From: Clostridium sp. | GTDB lineage: Bacteria; Bacillota; Clostridia; Lachnospirales; Lachnospiraceae | Length of the DNA stretch: 64,000 nt | Direction: 5' to 3' | Assembly: GCA_004554205.1 (NCBI GenBank) | Contig: SFNH01000001.1 | Location: 1-64,000 of the forward strand | Shown: positions 32,737-42,462 of the stretch, in pieces | How positions within the stretch are numbered: position 1 is the stretch's first letter | Layout of the letters: every line of letters starts with the position of its first letter | Translations under genes and position numbers: made by a program | The notes under the pieces: generated by a model | The model's database searches: none | Told to the model about the DNA's origin: nothing | What the model saw: only the letters and a program-made list of their open reading frames with translations

Positions 32737-34146
32737 ATGACATTTTCCAAAAATCTCACGGACAATGTGGAGCATTTAAAAAAGGTGCTTAAGGCGGATA
32801 AAAATTTTGACATCGTATATCGGGTGATTGAGATTGCCGGCAGGAAAGCCTGTCTGTTTTTTGTGGACGGCTTTACCAAGGACGAGGTGCTCTTAAAGAT
32901 CCTGCAGGCATGGTGGAGCATAAAGCCCGAGGATATGCCGGAGGACGCCCACGGCTTTTCCAAGAAGTACCTCCCGTACGGGGAGATCGGGATCCTGAAG
33001 AATGAAGACGACATGATCGTCCAGCTTTTGAGCGGTATTTCGTGCCTGTTTGTCGATGGCTATGACGCATGTCTGACGATCGACTGCAGAACTTACCCGG
33101 CGCGCAGCGTCGATGAGCCGGAGAAGGATAAGGTGATGCGCGGCTCCCGGGACGGCTTTGTGGAGACGCTGATCTTTAACACGGCGCTGATCAGGCGGCG
33201 GATCAGAGACCCGAAGCTTGTCATGGAAATCCTCACGGCAGGAGACAGCTCCCACACAGACATCGCGATCTGTTATATGGACGGCCGGGTCGATAAGAGT
33301 CTTCTGGAGGGAGTGAAGGAGCGGATCAACAGGCTTAAGGTGGACGCGCTGACTATGAACCAGGAGAGCCTGGCGGAGGCGATCTACCCCCATAAATGGT
33401 ACAATCCCTTCCCGAAGTTTAAGTTTTCGGAGCGCCCGGACACGGCCGCGGCATGCATTCTGGAGGGAAATATCGTAATTCTTGTGGACAATTCCCCGGC
33501 GGCGATGGTGCTGCCATCCTCGGTGTTCGACATCATCGAGGAGGCGGATGATTACTACTTTCCGCCGGTTACCGGGACCTACCTGCGCATCTCCCGTATG
33601 GCGACGGCGTTTCTGTGCCTGTTGCTCACTCCGACCTGGCTTTTGATGATGATGCACCCGGACAGCCTTCCGCCGTGGCTGGAATTTACGAAGCTCGCAG
33701 ACAGAACATATGTTCCGCTTGCCGTCCAGCTTCTGATCCTGGAGTTCGCCATCGACGGGCTGCGCCTTGCGGCGATCAACACACCGAATATGCTGACGAC
33801 GCCCCTAAGCGTCATCGCCGGTATCGTGCTGGGAGAATACTCCGTGAAATCCGGCTGGTTCAACTCGGAGACCATGCTTTACATGGCGTTCGTCACGATC
33901 GCCAACTACAGCCAGTCCAGCTTTGAGCTTGGGTACGCGCTAAAATTCATGCGAGTGCTGATTTTGATCCTCACCAGCATTTTCGATGTGTGGGGCTATG
34001 TGGCAGGGATCATCCTTTCCGTCTGCGCGATCGTGTTCAACAAGACAATCGCGGGAAAGAGCTATATCTATCCGCTGATTCCGTTCCATTTCAGCGAGCT
34101 GAAGAAACGGTTTCTGCGCGGGCGTCTTCCGGTGCAGTACAAGTAG
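32737..34146 (+). CDS. Spore germination protein, GerA/SpoVAF type
   Basis: A 469-residue protein of the GerA A-subunit family. The soluble N-terminal half (NVEHLKKVLKADKNFDIVYRVIEIAGRKACLFFVDGF ... VMRGSRDGFVETLIFNTALIRRRIRDP) is followed by about five membrane helices from residue 285 on, with INTPNMLTTPLSVIAGIVLGEY. It stands alone, with no B or C subunits, and its N-terminus resembles SpoVAF, the GerA-like protein linked to the dipicolinic acid channel. ATG 32737 is preferred, with GGAG upstream; ATG 32704 lies inside a repeat. Confidence 0.85.
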   Translation: MTFSKNLTDNVEHLKKVLKADKNFDIVYRVIEIAGRKACLFFVDGFTKDEVLLKILQAWWSIKPEDMPEDAHGFSKKYLPYGEIGILKNEDDMIVQLLSGISCLFVDGYDACLTIDCRTYPARSVDEPEKDKVMRGSRDGFVETLIFNTALIRRRIRDPKLVMEILTAGDSSHTDIAICYMDGRVDKSLLEGVKERINRLKVDALTMNQESLAEAIYPHKWYNPFPKFKFSERPDTAAACILEGNIVILVDNSPAAMVLPSSVFDIIEEADDYYFPPVTGTYLRISRMATAFLCLLLTPTWLLMMMHPDSLPPWLEFTKLADRTYVPLAVQLLILEFAIDGLRLAAINTPNMLTTPLSVIAGIVLGEYSVKSGWFNSETMLYMAFVTIANYSQSSFELGYALKFMRVLILILTSIFDVWGYVAGIILSVCAIVFNKTIAGKSYIYPLIPFHFSELKKRFLRGRLPVQYK

Positions 34147-34156
34147 GGGATAAAGG

Positions 34157-35179
34157 TCACCATTTACTGTGGAACAGCGTGTCTCGGTTGACGGTCCGGT
34201 ACAGCAGGGCGCGCACCTCGTCCGGCTCTTTTGTCTGCGCCAGTATCCACATCAGCTTGGTTACTGTGGCCTCGAGGGTCATATCGTATGCCTCTAAGAG
34301 TCCGAATTCCTTTTTGATGGTCTTGCCGATCTCATAGACGGACATATTGCTGCCCTCATTTGTGACCTGGGTGGCCATGACGACAAATTTGCCCTTCTGT
34401 ACCATGTCGCGGATGGCGCGGTGGAAGCCGTCCGTCTCATAGGAGGGGATGCCGCCCACACCGAAGGACTCAATGATCACCGCGTCGTAGTGCTCTGCCA
34501 TGTAGTCGAGCACACCGGCGTCCATGGACGGTATCAGCTTTAAGAGCGACACGCGCTCATCGAGCCCGTGGTAAAAGCGCACCGGTTCTCTGATAAGCTC
34601 CTTGTCATCAAGGTAGAAGATGATGTGTCCGTCCTGTATGGCGGCAATGTAGGGGAAATTGATGCTGGAAAAGGCATTGTAGCTTTTTGTCCGCTCCTTC
34701 TTCCCCCGTGTCCCGGCGATGACCTTGCCGTCAAAAACAATGTTTACATCATGGGCGCGCTCACAGCTTGCAAAGAGCAGGCTGTCCGTGAGATTGGTCT
34801 TTGCGTCGGTGATCTCCAGGTCGATGGGCTTTTGGGCGCCGGTGATGACGATGGGCTTTTTCGAGTTCTGAATCAGGTAGGAGAGGGCCGCGGCGGTGTA
34901 CGCCATGGTATCTGTGCCGTGGCAGACCACGAATCCATCGTACGCGTCATAATGCTTCTCTATGGTTTCAGCGATGAGAAGCCAGTGCTTCGGCTGCATA
35001 TTGGTGCTGTCGATGTTCAGGACCTGAACGGCATCTGCGTGGCAGAAGCGGGTCACATCCGGGACATAGCCTAAGAGCTCATCAGAGGTGATAAGGGGCT
35101 TTAAGCCGTCATCGCTGCGCTTGGAGGCGATGGTGCCCCCGGTAGCGATCATCAGTATCCGTTTCTTTTTCGTATTCAT
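34157..35179 (-). CDS. ansA: L-asparaginase, type I
   Basis: A 340-residue cytoplasmic asparaginase: RILMIATGGTIASKRSDDGLKP with the catalytic Thr, VCHGTDTMAYTAAALSYLIQNSKKPIVITGAQ with the second Thr/Asp set, and VIIESFGVGGIPS. It hydrolyses Asn to Asp and ammonia, the reverse role of nearby asnA. No signal peptide. The start at 35179 has AAGGAG upstream with long spacing; a TTG at 35206 is the alternative. Confidence 0.93.
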   Translation of the reverse strand: MNTKKKRILMIATGGTIASKRSDDGLKPLITSDELLGYVPDVTRFCHADAVQVLNIDSTNMQPKHWLLIAETIEKHYDAYDGFVVCHGTDTMAYTAAALSYLIQNSKKPIVITGAQKPIDLEITDAKTNLTDSLLFASCERAHDVNIVFDGKVIAGTRGKKERTKSYNAFSSINFPYIAAIQDGHIIFYLDDKELIREPVRFYHGLDERVSLLKLIPSMDAGVLDYMAEHYDAVIIESFGVGGIPSYETDGFHRAIRDMVQKGKFVVMATQVTNEGSNMSVYEIGKTIKKEFGLLEAYDMTLEATVTKLMWILAQTKEPDEVRALLYRTVNRDTLFHSKW

Positions 35180-35288
35180 ATTTTCCGTAAATCTCCTTAT
35201 TGCCAATTTTATGAAAACATTGTAACATAGTTAATAAATTCAGGAAATAGGCTATCCAAAATAACGAAAAAATAAAAGGAAGATTTTT

Positions 35289-35468
35289 ATGGCAGCGATA
35301 CCGAAAGACCCGGTTATACTCCTAAGCTATGTCAACACGAAGCTGCGTGACGACTACGGCACGCTTGACGAGCTCTGCGGGGCGCTTGACCTTGACGAGA
35401 GCGAGCTTAAGAGTCAACTTGAGAGGATCGGCTTTTGCTATGACGCGGAGCAAAACCGGTTCGTATAA
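35289..35468 (+). CDS. DUF4250 small protein
   Basis: A 59-residue protein not picked up by length-limited gene calls: starts MAAIPKDPVILLSYVNTKLRD, continues DYGTLDELCGALDLDESELKS and ends GFCYDAEQNRFV. This is the DUF4250 pattern, common in Lachnospiraceae. ATG 35289 has AAGGAAG about eight bases before it. The helical middle resembles a small helix-turn-helix fold. Function unknown. Confidence 0.85.
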   Translation: MAAIPKDPVILLSYVNTKLRDDYGTLDELCGALDLDESELKSQLERIGFCYDAEQNRFV

Positions 35469-35529
35469 CAGGTATTTTGTGGCAGCATCCGGTCGCATAA
35501 AAGAAAGCGGACCGTGAGATAGTAAGGGT

Positions 35530-35967
35530 ATGAACAGATTAAAGACCATACCAATCAACTTCTTAAAATGCGGCGTTGCGGGGTGGTGCATGGAGGTGGT
35601 TTTTACCGCCCTCGGCTCGATCCTCTCCCACGACTGGCGGATGATGGGGCACACCTCGCTTTTAATGTTTCCTATTTATGGCTTCGGCGCGCTTTTAGAG
35701 CCGATCGGCGCGTGGGTGGATCGCTGGATCGGGGAGATAGATTTAAGCGCCCCCGACAGGATTATCCGCCACGGGCTGCTCTATATGGTGCTGATCTTTG
35801 TGGGTGAGTACGCTTCCGGCGCATGGCTTAACGCGCGGGGGATCTGTCCCTGGGATTACAGCGGCACCCGGACCAGCGTAGACGGGCTTATCCGGCTGGA
35901 TTTCGCGCCGCTCTGGTTTGCGGCAGGACTGCTGTTTGAACGGATCAGCAAAAAAAGAGGTAAATGA
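35530..35967 (+). CDS. CmpB-like (PF06541) membrane protein
   Basis: A 145-residue integral membrane protein with about four helices (INFLKCGVAGWCMEVVFTALGS, LLMFPIYGFGALLEPIGAWV, RHGLLYMVLIFVGEYASG, LDFAPLWFAAGLLFERI). The GWCMEVVFT, MFPIYG and CPWDYS motifs fit the family often labelled putative ABC transporter permease, though no transport role is shown. Function unknown. Confidence 0.75.
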   Translation: MNRLKTIPINFLKCGVAGWCMEVVFTALGSILSHDWRMMGHTSLLMFPIYGFGALLEPIGAWVDRWIGEIDLSAPDRIIRHGLLYMVLIFVGEYASGAWLNARGICPWDYSGTRTSVDGLIRLDFAPLWFAAGLLFERISKKRGK

Positions 35968-36044
35968 CTTGTTTTTACTTCTTTTTTTTTATATACTGAA
36001 AAAATAGAATACGACAGAATGAACAGGACAGGATGAGGTGCGCT

Positions 36045-36791
36045 ATGATACGTTTTATTTTGGTTGTGATACTTTTGTTTGGTTTTCTGGCGGCGAGCGC
36101 CGTCCCGCTTTTTATCGGAGAGAAGGTTGTGTGGAAAGATCATATAAAAAAACAGCAGGAATACAGCCTCAAGGTGGTTCAGGCGATGTTCCGGATGATC
36201 CTTCGGGTGAGCGGCGTTAAGCTTACCGTGAAGGGGCGGGAGAACATCCCGGATGAGGCGGTGCTCTATGTGGGGAACCACAGAAGCTATTTTGATATTC
36301 TGGTGGGTTATGTGACCGTGCCGGGGCTGACCGGATTTGTGGCAAAAAAGGAGATGCTCCGCTATCCGGTGCTTCGCGACTGGATGCGCAATGTGAACTG
36401 CCTGTTCCTCGACCGCAAGGATATCAAGGCGGGGCTTCGGACAATCCTGGACGGGATAGAGAAGGTAAAATCCGGCGTTTCTGTCTGGATATTTCCAGAG
36501 GGAACGCGCAACGGGAATCACGACATCATGGAAACGCTGCCGTTTAAGGAGGGCAGTCTGAAGATTGCAGAGAAGTCCGGCTGCGCGGTGGTGCCGGTGG
36601 CGATCACCGGCACACAGGAGATTTTTGAGCAGCATCTTCCGTTTATACGGCCGTCCCATGTGACGATCGAATTCGGCGCTCCGTTTTACATAAAGGATCT
36701 GGAGCCCGGCGAGAGGAAGCATTCGGGCGCGTATACGGAGGAGCGGATACGGGAGATGCTTAAACGGGAGCAAGAGACGCGTAAGGGGTGA
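36045..36791 (+). CDS. plsC: 1-acyl-sn-glycerol-3-phosphate acyltransferase
   Basis: A 248-residue membrane-bound acyltransferase making phosphatidic acid from lysophosphatidic acid. One N-terminal membrane anchor (FILVVILLFGFLAASAVPLF) precedes the NHRSYFDI (HX4D) catalytic motif, CLFLDRKDI, IFPEGTRNGNHDI and VPVAITGTQEI. ATG 36045 with GAGG six bases upstream is preferred over ATG 36033. It is followed after four bases by pheA. Confidence 0.92.
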   Translation: MIRFILVVILLFGFLAASAVPLFIGEKVVWKDHIKKQQEYSLKVVQAMFRMILRVSGVKLTVKGRENIPDEAVLYVGNHRSYFDILVGYVTVPGLTGFVAKKEMLRYPVLRDWMRNVNCLFLDRKDIKAGLRTILDGIEKVKSGVSVWIFPEGTRNGNHDIMETLPFKEGSLKIAEKSGCAVVPVAITGTQEIFEQHLPFIRPSHVTIEFGAPFYIKDLEPGERKHSGAYTEERIREMLKREQETRKG

Positions 36792-36795
36792 GAGC

Positions 36796-37923
36796 ATGGA
36801 GTTATCGGAATGCAGACAGAAACTTGATGAGATAGATAAAAAGCTTGTAGAGCTGTTTGAGGAGCGCATGGAGATCTGCGGCCATGTGGCAGAGAGCAAG
36901 CTCGCCTCCGGGAAGGCGGTTTATGACGGCGAGCGGGAGCGGCAGAAATTAGACGCTGTGGGCGCGATGGCGCGGGACGGATTTAACCGTGCTGCGGTGC
37001 GGGAGCTGTTCTCCCAGATCATGGCGATCAGCAGACGTTACCAGTACCGCCTTCTGGCGGAGCGCGGCAGGGATGTAAGCCTCGGCTTTGAGAAGGTAAA
37101 GGAGCTTCCCGTGCGGGGGAAACGCATAGTGCATCAGGGCGTGGAGGGCGCTTACAGCCATGCGGCGGCGCTTCAGTATTTCGGCTGGGACGCGGATATC
37201 TACCATGTGGAGAGCTTCGAGGATGCCATGAGGGAGGTGCAGGCGGGGCGCGCCGACTATGCGGTGCTGCCCATCGAGAACTCGTCCGCCGGCGCGGTCG
37301 TGGATATGTACGACCTGCTCACCCGCTATGACAATCATATCGTGGCAGAGACCTTTCTCCAGGTGGATCACGCGCTGCTCGGCCTCCCGGGGGCGGAGCT
37401 TGACGATATAGAGACTGTGTTTTCCCATCCCCAGGCGCTGATGCAGTGTTCCCGTTTTTTAAACGCGCGAAAGGGAATGCGCCAGATCAGTCTAGCAAAC
37501 ACGGCGGTGGCGGCGAAGAAGGTCGTGGAGGATGGCGACAGGACGCAGGCGGCGGTGGCGAGCGAGATTGCCGGAAAGCTTTACGGGCTTCAGGTCTTAA
37601 AATCCTCCATTCAGAATAACCGGGGCAACACGACCCGGTTTGTGATTCTGACCAGGCAGCCCATTTACAGAGAAGATTCGGGAAAGATCAGCATTTGCTT
37701 TGAACTGCCCCACAGGAGCGGCACCCTGTACAACATCCTCGGCAATTTTATTTTTAACAATGTCAACATGGTGATGATCGAGTCCCGCCCGATACCGGGG
37801 CGCAACTGGGAATACCGTTTCTTTGTGGACATCGAGGGAAATCTCGAGGACGCGGGCGTTAAGAACGCCTTAAAGGGCATTTTTGAGGAAGCGCTGAATA
37901 TGCGGATTTTAGGAAATTACTAA
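36796..37923 (+). CDS. pheA: Bifunctional chorismate mutase / prephenate dehydratase
   Basis: A 375-residue P-protein of phenylalanine synthesis. Residues 1-90 are an AroQ-type chorismate mutase (LDEIDKKLVELFEERMEICGHVAESK). Residues 110-290 are the dehydratase (HQGVEGAYSHAAAL, VLPIENSSAGAV, the key NNRGNTTRF). Residues 300-372 are the ACT domain that senses phenylalanine (FELPHRSGTLYNILG, MIESRPIPGRNWEYRFFVDIEG). So it makes phenylpyruvate and is likely feedback-inhibited. It uses chorismate from aroC. Confidence 0.95.
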   Translation: MELSECRQKLDEIDKKLVELFEERMEICGHVAESKLASGKAVYDGERERQKLDAVGAMARDGFNRAAVRELFSQIMAISRRYQYRLLAERGRDVSLGFEKVKELPVRGKRIVHQGVEGAYSHAAALQYFGWDADIYHVESFEDAMREVQAGRADYAVLPIENSSAGAVVDMYDLLTRYDNHIVAETFLQVDHALLGLPGAELDDIETVFSHPQALMQCSRFLNARKGMRQISLANTAVAAKKVVEDGDRTQAAVASEIAGKLYGLQVLKSSIQNNRGNTTRFVILTRQPIYREDSGKISICFELPHRSGTLYNILGNFIFNNVNMVMIESRPIPGRNWEYRFFVDIEGNLEDAGVKNALKGIFEEALNMRILGNY

Positions 37924-37939
37924 GAGAAGGAGGAAGCAT

Positions 37940-39499
37940 ATGGTGCGTATGTTTGCGGCGATCGATGTCGGATCATTTGAGCTGGAGCTTGGGATCTACG
38001 AGATTTCCGACAAGAGCGGAGTCCGTCCCATCGACCATGTAAAGCACATGATCGCCCTTGGAAGAGATACCTATAATGACGGAAAGATCAGCTACCGTCT
38101 GGTGGAGGAGATGTGCGGGGTGCTGTGCGATTTCCTCCGGATCATGAAGGGATATCAGGCGGAGGATTACCGAGCCTACGCCACCAGCGCCATGCGCGAG
38201 GCGCGCAACAGCCGGATCGTGCTGGAGCAGATCCGTGTGCGGACGGGGATCGACGTGAAGGTCATCAGCAACTCTGAGCAGCGCTTCATCAGCTACAAGG
38301 CGATCGCGGCAAAGGACGCGGAATTCCAGAAGACCATACAGAGAGCTACGTCCATCGTGGACGTGGGATTCGGCAGCATGCAGGCGTCGCTGTTTGACAA
38401 GGACGCGCTCATCTCCACCCAGAATCTGCCCCTGGGGGTGCTGCGACTGCGCGAGCTTCTCGCCCATGCGCGTACCACGGCGCAGGTGGAGCGCTCACTC
38501 GTGGAGGAGCTCGTTGATAACGAGCTTGTGACCTTCCGCAAGATGTACTTAAAGGACAGGGAGGTTAAGAATCTGATCGCCATCGGCGAGCCGATCCTGA
38601 CGCTCTGCCACAAGACCGAGGCGCCAAAGAGGCAGGGGCGCATCCGCGCGGAAGAATTCAACAGCTTTTGCGACCGGTTAAGCGGCATGAATCAAAACCA
38701 GATCGAGGAGGAGTTTGACGTCAATGCCGAGTACGCCTCGATGCTGTTCCCGACAGCCGCTATCTTTAAGCGGATGCTAGAGATCACCGGCGCGGAGGTG
38801 ATGTGGGTGCCGGGCATCCGCATGACGGACGGCATTGCCGCGGAGTATGCCGAGGATAAGAAGATGCTTAAGTTCAACCACAGCTTCAACAGCGATATTG
38901 CGGCCGCCTCCCGGAATATGGCGAAGCGCTACAAGTGCCATATGTCCCACATTCAGACGGTGGAGACGGCGGCGCTTGCGGTCTTTGACGCGCTGAAAAA
39001 ATATCACGGCATGAAGGAGCGGGAGCGCCTGCTCTTGCAGATCGCGGCAGATCTGCACTCCTGCGGAAAGTTTGTTACGCTGCGGGACGCCACGGACTGC
39101 GCGTACAATATCATTATGGCGACAGAGATCATCGGCCTCTCCCATGTGGAGCGCGAGATCGTGGCAAATGTGGTGAAATACCACGCGCAGAAGTTCCGTT
39201 ACGATGAGGTGGAGGTGTCGGCAAAGCCGTCGAAGGGCAGCCGCCTGACGGCATCGGAGAATCTTCCGCTGACCATTGCGAAGCTGACGGCGATCCTGCG
39301 CCTGGCGAATTCCATGGATCGTTCCCACGCGGGGAAGCTTTCGGATTGTAAACTGAGTGTAAAAGACGGAAAACTGGTAATCATCACCGGATATGACGGT
39401 GACGTGACATTAGAGCGCATGTCCATCGAGGACAAGGGCGATTTCTTCGAGGAAATCTTTGGAATTCGCCCGGTTTTAAAGCAGAAAAGGGGAGTGTAG
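37940..39499 (+). CDS. ppx: Ppx/GppA-type exopolyphosphatase with HD domain
   Basis: A 519-residue protein. Residues 1-310 form the actin-like ASKHA phosphatase (AAIDVGSFELELGIYEI, AYATSAMREARNS, IVDVGFGSMQASLF). The C-terminal 200 residues are an HD-type domain (ADLHSCGKFVTLRD, GLSHVEREIVANVVKYH). It removes terminal phosphate from polyphosphate or acts on pppGpp. Three bases separate it from ppk, so synthesis and breakdown of polyphosphate share a unit. Confidence 0.9.
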   Translation: MVRMFAAIDVGSFELELGIYEISDKSGVRPIDHVKHMIALGRDTYNDGKISYRLVEEMCGVLCDFLRIMKGYQAEDYRAYATSAMREARNSRIVLEQIRVRTGIDVKVISNSEQRFISYKAIAAKDAEFQKTIQRATSIVDVGFGSMQASLFDKDALISTQNLPLGVLRLRELLAHARTTAQVERSLVEELVDNELVTFRKMYLKDREVKNLIAIGEPILTLCHKTEAPKRQGRIRAEEFNSFCDRLSGMNQNQIEEEFDVNAEYASMLFPTAAIFKRMLEITGAEVMWVPGIRMTDGIAAEYAEDKKMLKFNHSFNSDIAAASRNMAKRYKCHMSHIQTVETAALAVFDALKKYHGMKERERLLLQIAADLHSCGKFVTLRDATDCAYNIIMATEIIGLSHVEREIVANVVKYHAQKFRYDEVEVSAKPSKGSRLTASENLPLTIAKLTAILRLANSMDRSHAGKLSDCKLSVKDGKLVIITGYDGDVTLERMSIEDKGDFFEEIFGIRPVLKQKRGV

Positions 39500-39502
39500 C
39501 GT

Positions 39503-41641
39503 ATGGCGGCGTCAGAGAATTCTTTTATGGATGCGAATAATTATGTAAACCGGGAATTGAGCTGGCTGGAGTTTGACTACCGGATTTTGAATGAGGCGCG
39601 GGACAAGAGCATCCCGCTGTTTGAGCGGCTGAAATTTTTGAGCATCACAGCGTCCAATCTCGACGAGTTTTTCATGGTGCGCGTGGCATCGCTCAAGGAT
39701 CTGGTGCACGCCGGGTATAAAAAGCCGGATATCGCGGGGCTTCGGGCAGAGGAACAGCTTGCGCTGATCGGAGAGAAGACCCATGAACTGGTGGGGCTTC
39801 AGTACTCGACCTACAATCGTTCCCTGCTCCCGGCGTTAAAGCAGCACGGGCTTCAGATCATCTGTGAGCATGAGGAGTTAAATGAGGCCGAGGGCGCGTT
39901 TGCGGATCGTTTCTTCCATGAGAATGTCTACCCGGTGCTCACGCCCATGGCGGTGGATTCCTCCCGCCCGTTCCCACTCATCCGCAATAAGTCGTTAAAC
40001 ATTGCGGCGCTGGTGCAGAAGAAGGACGGCGATGAGACGGAGCTTGAGTTCGCGATGGTTCAGGTTCCTTCCGTGCTGCCGCGCATCGTGGAGCTCCCGG
40101 AGGGAGGGGATGGCGAGCGCAGGGTTATCCTCCTCGAGGAGATCATTGAGCGGAACATGAAGGAGCTGTTCTTAAATTACAATATCGTGGCGGCGCACCC
40201 GTTCCGCATCATGCGCAATGCCGACTTTACGCTTGACGAGGAGGAGGCCGAGGATCTCCTGGTGGAGATTCAGAAGAAGCTTAAGAAACGCCAGTGGGGC
40301 GAGGTGATCCGCCTGGAAGTCGAGGAGAAGGTTGACAGGCGCCTCTTAAAGATCCTGAAGCGCGAGCTCTCTGTGGGGAGCGGGGACATTTACGAGATCG
40401 CAGGGCCGCTCGACCTCACATTCCTTATGAAGATGTACGGCATGAGCGGGTTTGACCGCTTAAAGTCCGCGCCGTACACGCCGCAGCCTGTCCCCGCGCT
40501 GATGAATGAGGACGATATTTTCGCAAATATCCGAAAGGGCGATATTCTGCTGCACCATCCTTACCAGACCTTTGACCCGGTAGTGGATTTTGTAAGGACA
40601 GCGGCGAAGGATCCGGCTGTGCTTGCGATCAAGCAGACGCTGTACCGTGTCAGCGGCCATTCTCCGATCGTGGCGGCGCTCGCCGAGGCCGCGGAGAACG
40701 GCAAGCAGGTATCGGTTTTAGTGGAGCTCAAGGCGCGTTTTGATGAGGAGAACAACATCAACTGGGCGAAGCAGCTCGAGAGGGCGGGCTGTCATGTGAT
40801 CTACGGTCTGGTGGGCTTAAAGACCCACTGCAAGATCACGCTGGTGGTGCGCCACGAGGAGGACGGCATCCGGCGCTATGTGCACCTTGGAACGGGAAAT
40901 TACAATGACTCGACAGCGAAGCTCTACACGGACTGCGGACTGATGACCTGCCACCCCCAGTTCGGCGAGGATGCGACGGCGGTATTTAATATGCTGTCCG
41001 GCTACTCGGAGCCGCCGAGCTGGAATAAGCTGGCGCTCGCGCCGCTGTGGCTTCGGAGCCGGTGCGTTAAGATGATCGCGCGCGAGACGGAGCATGCCCG
41101 CGCCGGGAAGCCCGCGCGCATCATGGCAAAGATGAACTCCCTCTGCGATAAGGAGATCATCGCGAGCCTTTATGAGGCGTCACGCGCAGGCGTCAAGATC
41201 GACCTGGTGGTTCGCGGTATCTGCTGCCTGAGAGCGGGAGTGCCGGGCCTAAGCGAGAATATCAGTGTGCGCTCCATCGTTGGAAACTTTTTAGAGCACG
41301 CCCGCATTTTTTACTTTGAAAATGACAAATGCCCGGAGGTCTACATGGGAAGTGCGGACTGGATGCCGCGCAATCTGGATAAGCGGGTGGAGATCATGTT
41401 CCCGGTGGAGGACGAAAAGCTGAAAGAGCAGGTCATCCATATCTTAAAGGTGCAGCTCGAGGACAATGTAAAGGCGTACATCTTAAAGCCGGACGGCGCC
41501 TATGAGAAGATTGACAAGCGCGGCAAGGCGCTTGTGGCGGCGCAGGAGCAGTTCTGCCGGGAGGCGATTGCCATGGCCGCGGCGCAGGAGCAGGGCGCGG
41601 ACGTCAGGGGCACGAGAGTTTTTGTCCCGGCACAGCCGTAG
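39503..41641 (+). CDS. ppk: Polyphosphate kinase 1
   Basis: A 712-residue enzyme that reversibly makes polyphosphate from ATP. Full domain set: N-terminal helices (YVNRELSWLEFDYRILNEA), head (NLDEFFMVRVASLKD), and two phospholipase-D-like catalytic domains with YQTFDPVVDFVRTAAKDPAVLAIKQTLYR, KTHCKITLVVR, VHLGTGNYND and YMGSADWMPRNLDKRVE; the catalytic His lies in the KTHCK region. Directly follows ppx. Confidence 0.96.
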   Translation: MAASENSFMDANNYVNRELSWLEFDYRILNEARDKSIPLFERLKFLSITASNLDEFFMVRVASLKDLVHAGYKKPDIAGLRAEEQLALIGEKTHELVGLQYSTYNRSLLPALKQHGLQIICEHEELNEAEGAFADRFFHENVYPVLTPMAVDSSRPFPLIRNKSLNIAALVQKKDGDETELEFAMVQVPSVLPRIVELPEGGDGERRVILLEEIIERNMKELFLNYNIVAAHPFRIMRNADFTLDEEEAEDLLVEIQKKLKKRQWGEVIRLEVEEKVDRRLLKILKRELSVGSGDIYEIAGPLDLTFLMKMYGMSGFDRLKSAPYTPQPVPALMNEDDIFANIRKGDILLHHPYQTFDPVVDFVRTAAKDPAVLAIKQTLYRVSGHSPIVAALAEAAENGKQVSVLVELKARFDEENNINWAKQLERAGCHVIYGLVGLKTHCKITLVVRHEEDGIRRYVHLGTGNYNDSTAKLYTDCGLMTCHPQFGEDATAVFNMLSGYSEPPSWNKLALAPLWLRSRCVKMIARETEHARAGKPARIMAKMNSLCDKEIIASLYEASRAGVKIDLVVRGICCLRAGVPGLSENISVRSIVGNFLEHARIFYFENDKCPEVYMGSADWMPRNLDKRVEIMFPVEDEKLKEQVIHILKVQLEDNVKAYILKPDGAYEKIDKRGKALVAAQEQFCREAIAMAAAQEQGADVRGTRVFVPAQP

Positions 41642-41757
41642 GCGAGGTCCCGCCTGTATGAATGGAAGAAGCTGAAAGAAATGTAATAAAAAAGTAAGGC
41701 ACAAAGCGACATTTTATGCTACACTTAGGGGTAGGATTACATGAGGAGGAGACCGAC

Positions 41758-42462
41758 ATGGCAGAGACCAATATTCTGGTAGTTGATGATGAGCAGGAGA
41801 TTGCGGACCTGGTGGAGATTTATCTGGTCAGCGACGGCTATAAGGTATTTAAGGCGACGAATGCCGGGGAGGGGCTTGAGATCCTGGAGAGAGAGGATAT
41901 CCACCTCTGCCTCTTAGACATTATGATGCCGGGGATGAGCGGGCTTGAGATGTGCAAGAAGATCCGCGAGACGAACAACATCCCGATCATCATGCTGAGC
42001 GCCAAATCGACGGATCTGGACAAGATTCTGGGGCTGGGCACCGGGGCGGACGATTATGTGGTAAAGCCCTTCAACCCCCTTGAGCTGACAGCGCGCGTGA
42101 AGTCGCAGCTTCGCCGTTACACACAGCTAAACCCAAACAGCAGCGTTCATCAGACGTCGAAAAACGAGATCAGCATCCGCGGCCTCACCATCAACAAGGA
42201 CAATCACAAGGTGACGGTGTACGGTGAGGAAGTGAAGCTGACCCCCATCGAGTTTGACATTCTGTATCTGCTCGCCTCCAATCCGGGCAAGGTTTTCAGC
42301 ACCGACGAGATTTTCGAGCAGGTCTGGAACGAGAAGGTATATGAGGCGAACAATACAGTTATGGTACATATCCGCCGTCTCAGAGGCAAGATGAAGGAGG
42401 ACGAGCGCCAGGACAAGATCATCACCACAGTGTGGGGGGTAGGATACAAAATTGAAAAATAA
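41758..42462 (+). CDS. OmpR/PhoB-type response regulator
   Basis: A 234-residue regulator: receiver with acidic pocket VVDDEQE, Asp54 as the phosphorylation site (CLLDIMMPG) and Lys in DDYVVKPFNP; C-terminal winged helix (LTPIEFDILYLLASNPGKVFSTDEIFEQVWNEKVYEANNTVMVHIRRLRGKM). ATG 41758 has GAGGAGGAG nearby; an extended -10-like TGCTACACT sits at 41718-41725. It overlaps the kinase gene and is close to the VanR-like group. Confidence 0.92.
   Translation: MAETNILVVDDEQEIADLVEIYLVSDGYKVFKATNAGEGLEILEREDIHLCLLDIMMPGMSGLEMCKKIRETNNIPIIMLSAKSTDLDKILGLGTGADDYVVKPFNPLELTARVKSQLRRYTQLNPNSSVHQTSKNEISIRGLTINKDNHKVTVYGEEVKLTPIEFDILYLLASNPGKVFSTDEIFEQVWNEKVYEANNTVMVHIRRLRGKMKEDERQDKIITTVWGVGYKIEK

Noticed and set aside
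35856..36899. 347-residue minus-strand ORF opposite plsC
   Set aside because: The plus strand carries plsC with HX4D and EGTR motifs; the antisense frame has no domain or ribosome site.
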